A stretch of 7,099 bases of DNA from JBBDXA01 sp040902585 (lineage in GTDB: Bacteria > Planctomycetota > Phycisphaerae > Phycisphaerales > Phycisphaeraceae), in assembly GCA_040902585.1 (NCBI GenBank), contig JBBDXA010000056.1:1-7099 (forward strand), in the 5' to 3' direction. Positions 6,344-7,099 of the stretch are shown one piece after another. Each line of letters opens with the position of its first letter. The stretch's first letter is position 1. Position numbers and translations under genes: made by a program. Under the pieces are notes generated by a model, which was not told where the DNA came from, did no database searches, and saw only the letters and a list, made by a program, of their open reading frames with translations.

Positions 6344-7099
6344 TGCTTCGAAACCGCTTCATCCAGGTTCAGGATGACCCGCGCGAGCATCGCCCACGCG
6401 GCCTGCGCTGCCGACGCATCCTTCACGCCGGCGATGTCGCTTGCCTTCAACTCGCCCGCCTTCAATCGCGCCGACTGTGTACGCACGAACGCAAGCATCG
6501 CGTCGAGTTCGTTGTCCTTGGCCGGACGTGTGAGCACGCGCTGAAAGAGAAACTGCGCCCGCTGGCGATCGTTCATGTCACCCTTCATCGCGCTCACTGC
6601 CAGCGCCCGCGCCATTTCAAGAAACATCTCATCATTGAGCAGCGTGAGCGATTGCAAGGGCGAATTGCTGCGATCACGTTGCACCACGCAGTTCTCGCCG
6701 GTGGGTGCGTCGAAAGTGAGATACGCGGCGAAGGGCGCGGTCCGTTTGCGGAAGGTGTAAAGCGACCGGCGATAGCGGTCCGGCCCCTTGCTCACGGGCC
6801 ATTTCATGTTGCCGTAGGCGAGTTCGGTCACGATGCCGGGCTGCGGCGGATACACGCTGGGGCCGCCAAGTTTCTCCGTGAGCAGGCCCGAAGCTTTCAG
6901 GCCCGCATCGCGCAGCATCTCGGCAGGCATGCGGAAACGCGGGCCGCGGGCCAGCAGCAGGTTCTGCGGATCGCGGCCGAGCAGCGCGGGTGTAGCGGCG
7001 GAAGATTGGCGGTAGGTTGCGCTGGTGACGATGAGGCGGTGCAATGCTTTCATCGACCACGGTGCTTGACTCCCCTCCCTCTCAGGGAGGGGTTGGGGG
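6340..7099 (-). CDS. DUF1553 protein, C-terminal part (5' end outside window)
   Basis: About 252 residues of a DUF1553 protein are visible. This planctomycete family usually carries N-terminal DUF1549 and sometimes cytochrome c-like domains, which would lie beyond the window. Family signatures are W-S-M-K-A-L-H-R-L-I-V-T-S-A-T-Y-R-Q-S-S (7059-7000), a P-R-F-R-M-P-A-E-M-L-R-D block, the R-S-N-S-P-L-Q-S-L-T-L-L-N-D motif (about 6672-6631) and the closing L-A-R-V-I-L-N-L-D-E-A (about 6381-6349). The frame stays open through the ATG at 7053 to the window edge, so that ATG is internal and not the true start. Upstream of the Trp, where family members normally continue with ordinary sequence, the frame reads PLPEREG across a perfect palindrome (7072-7092), so an insertion or a broken gene is possible. 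It forms an operon with the DUF1501 gene. Function is unknown. Confidence 0.88.
   Translation of the reverse strand, partial: PQPLPEREGSQAPWSMKALHRLIVTSATYRQSSAATPALLGRDPQNLLLARGPRFRMPAEMLRDAGLKASGLLTEKLGGPSVYPPQPGIVTELAYGNMKWPVSKGPDRYRRSLYTFRKRTAPFAAYLTFDAPTGENCVVQRDRSNSPLQSLTLLNDEMFLEMARALAVSAMKGDMNDRQRAQFLFQRVLTRPAKDNELDAMLAFVRTQSARLKAGELKASDIAGVKDASAAQAAWAMLARVILNLDEAVSKQ
7072..7092. repeat. Palindromic C/G-run repeat inside the DUF1553 frame
   Basis: CCCCTCCCT (7072-7080) is the exact reverse complement of AGGGAGGGG (7084-7092), with a three-base loop CTC, followed by TTGGGGG at the window edge. Sequences of this type (C-runs, a short loop, G-runs, then TTGGGG) are common dispersed intergenic repeats in planctomycete and other GC-rich genomes; that is from general knowledge, not from a search. 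Here it lies within an open coding frame and would be translated as PLPEREG. Confidence 0.7.

Overview
The window looks like chromosomal DNA of a planctomycete, possibly Phycisphaerae-like. The evidence is a DUF1553 / DUF1501 gene pair, which is a hallmark of Planctomycetes (also found in Verrucomicrobia and Lentisphaerae), a secreted protein with a C-terminal PEP-CTERM sorting signal, and a fused membrane/spermidine-synthase-like protein with GC-rich codon usage. Assignment below phylum is inference. No tRNA, rRNA, CRISPR array, transposase, phage gene or defence gene was seen.

Layout, left to right. Bases 1-250 form a non-coding leader with a large imperfect hairpin and a 9-bp tandem repeat, ending in a clear ribosome binding site. 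A secreted two-module PEP-CTERM protein follows on the + strand (251-1525). A bidirectional hairpin terminator (1569-1599) separates it from a convergent small gene on the - strand (1646-1885), which encodes a 79-residue single-pass membrane protein with a class III pilin-like T-I-E-Y motif. A 282-bp divergent intergenic region leads to a large + strand gene (2168-4777) for an 869-residue fused multi-spanning membrane / spermidine-synthase-fold protein. This gene converges on a - strand operon made of a DUF1553 gene (5' end outside the window) and a Tat-exported DUF1501 gene (stop at 4880). The two genes overlap by four bases (GTGA).

The most striking non-coding structure lies between the two convergent genes: a perfect 27-bp inverted repeat (4775-4801 and 4856-4882) whose outer ends are the TGA stop codons of both genes. 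Each arm is itself a bulged hairpin, as in REP/BIME elements. A second palindrome (7072-7092), made of C- and G-runs, lies inside the reading frame of the DUF1553 gene at the window edge and may be an in-frame repeat insertion or a sign of disruption.

Functionally the genes point to an envelope and secretion theme (exosortase-type sorting, Tat export, membrane proteins), but only the DUF1553-DUF1501 pair is linked by operon structure. I see no convincing new multi-gene system here. The items worth following up are the BIME-like element, the palindrome in DUF1553, the structured leader and the pilin-like small protein.
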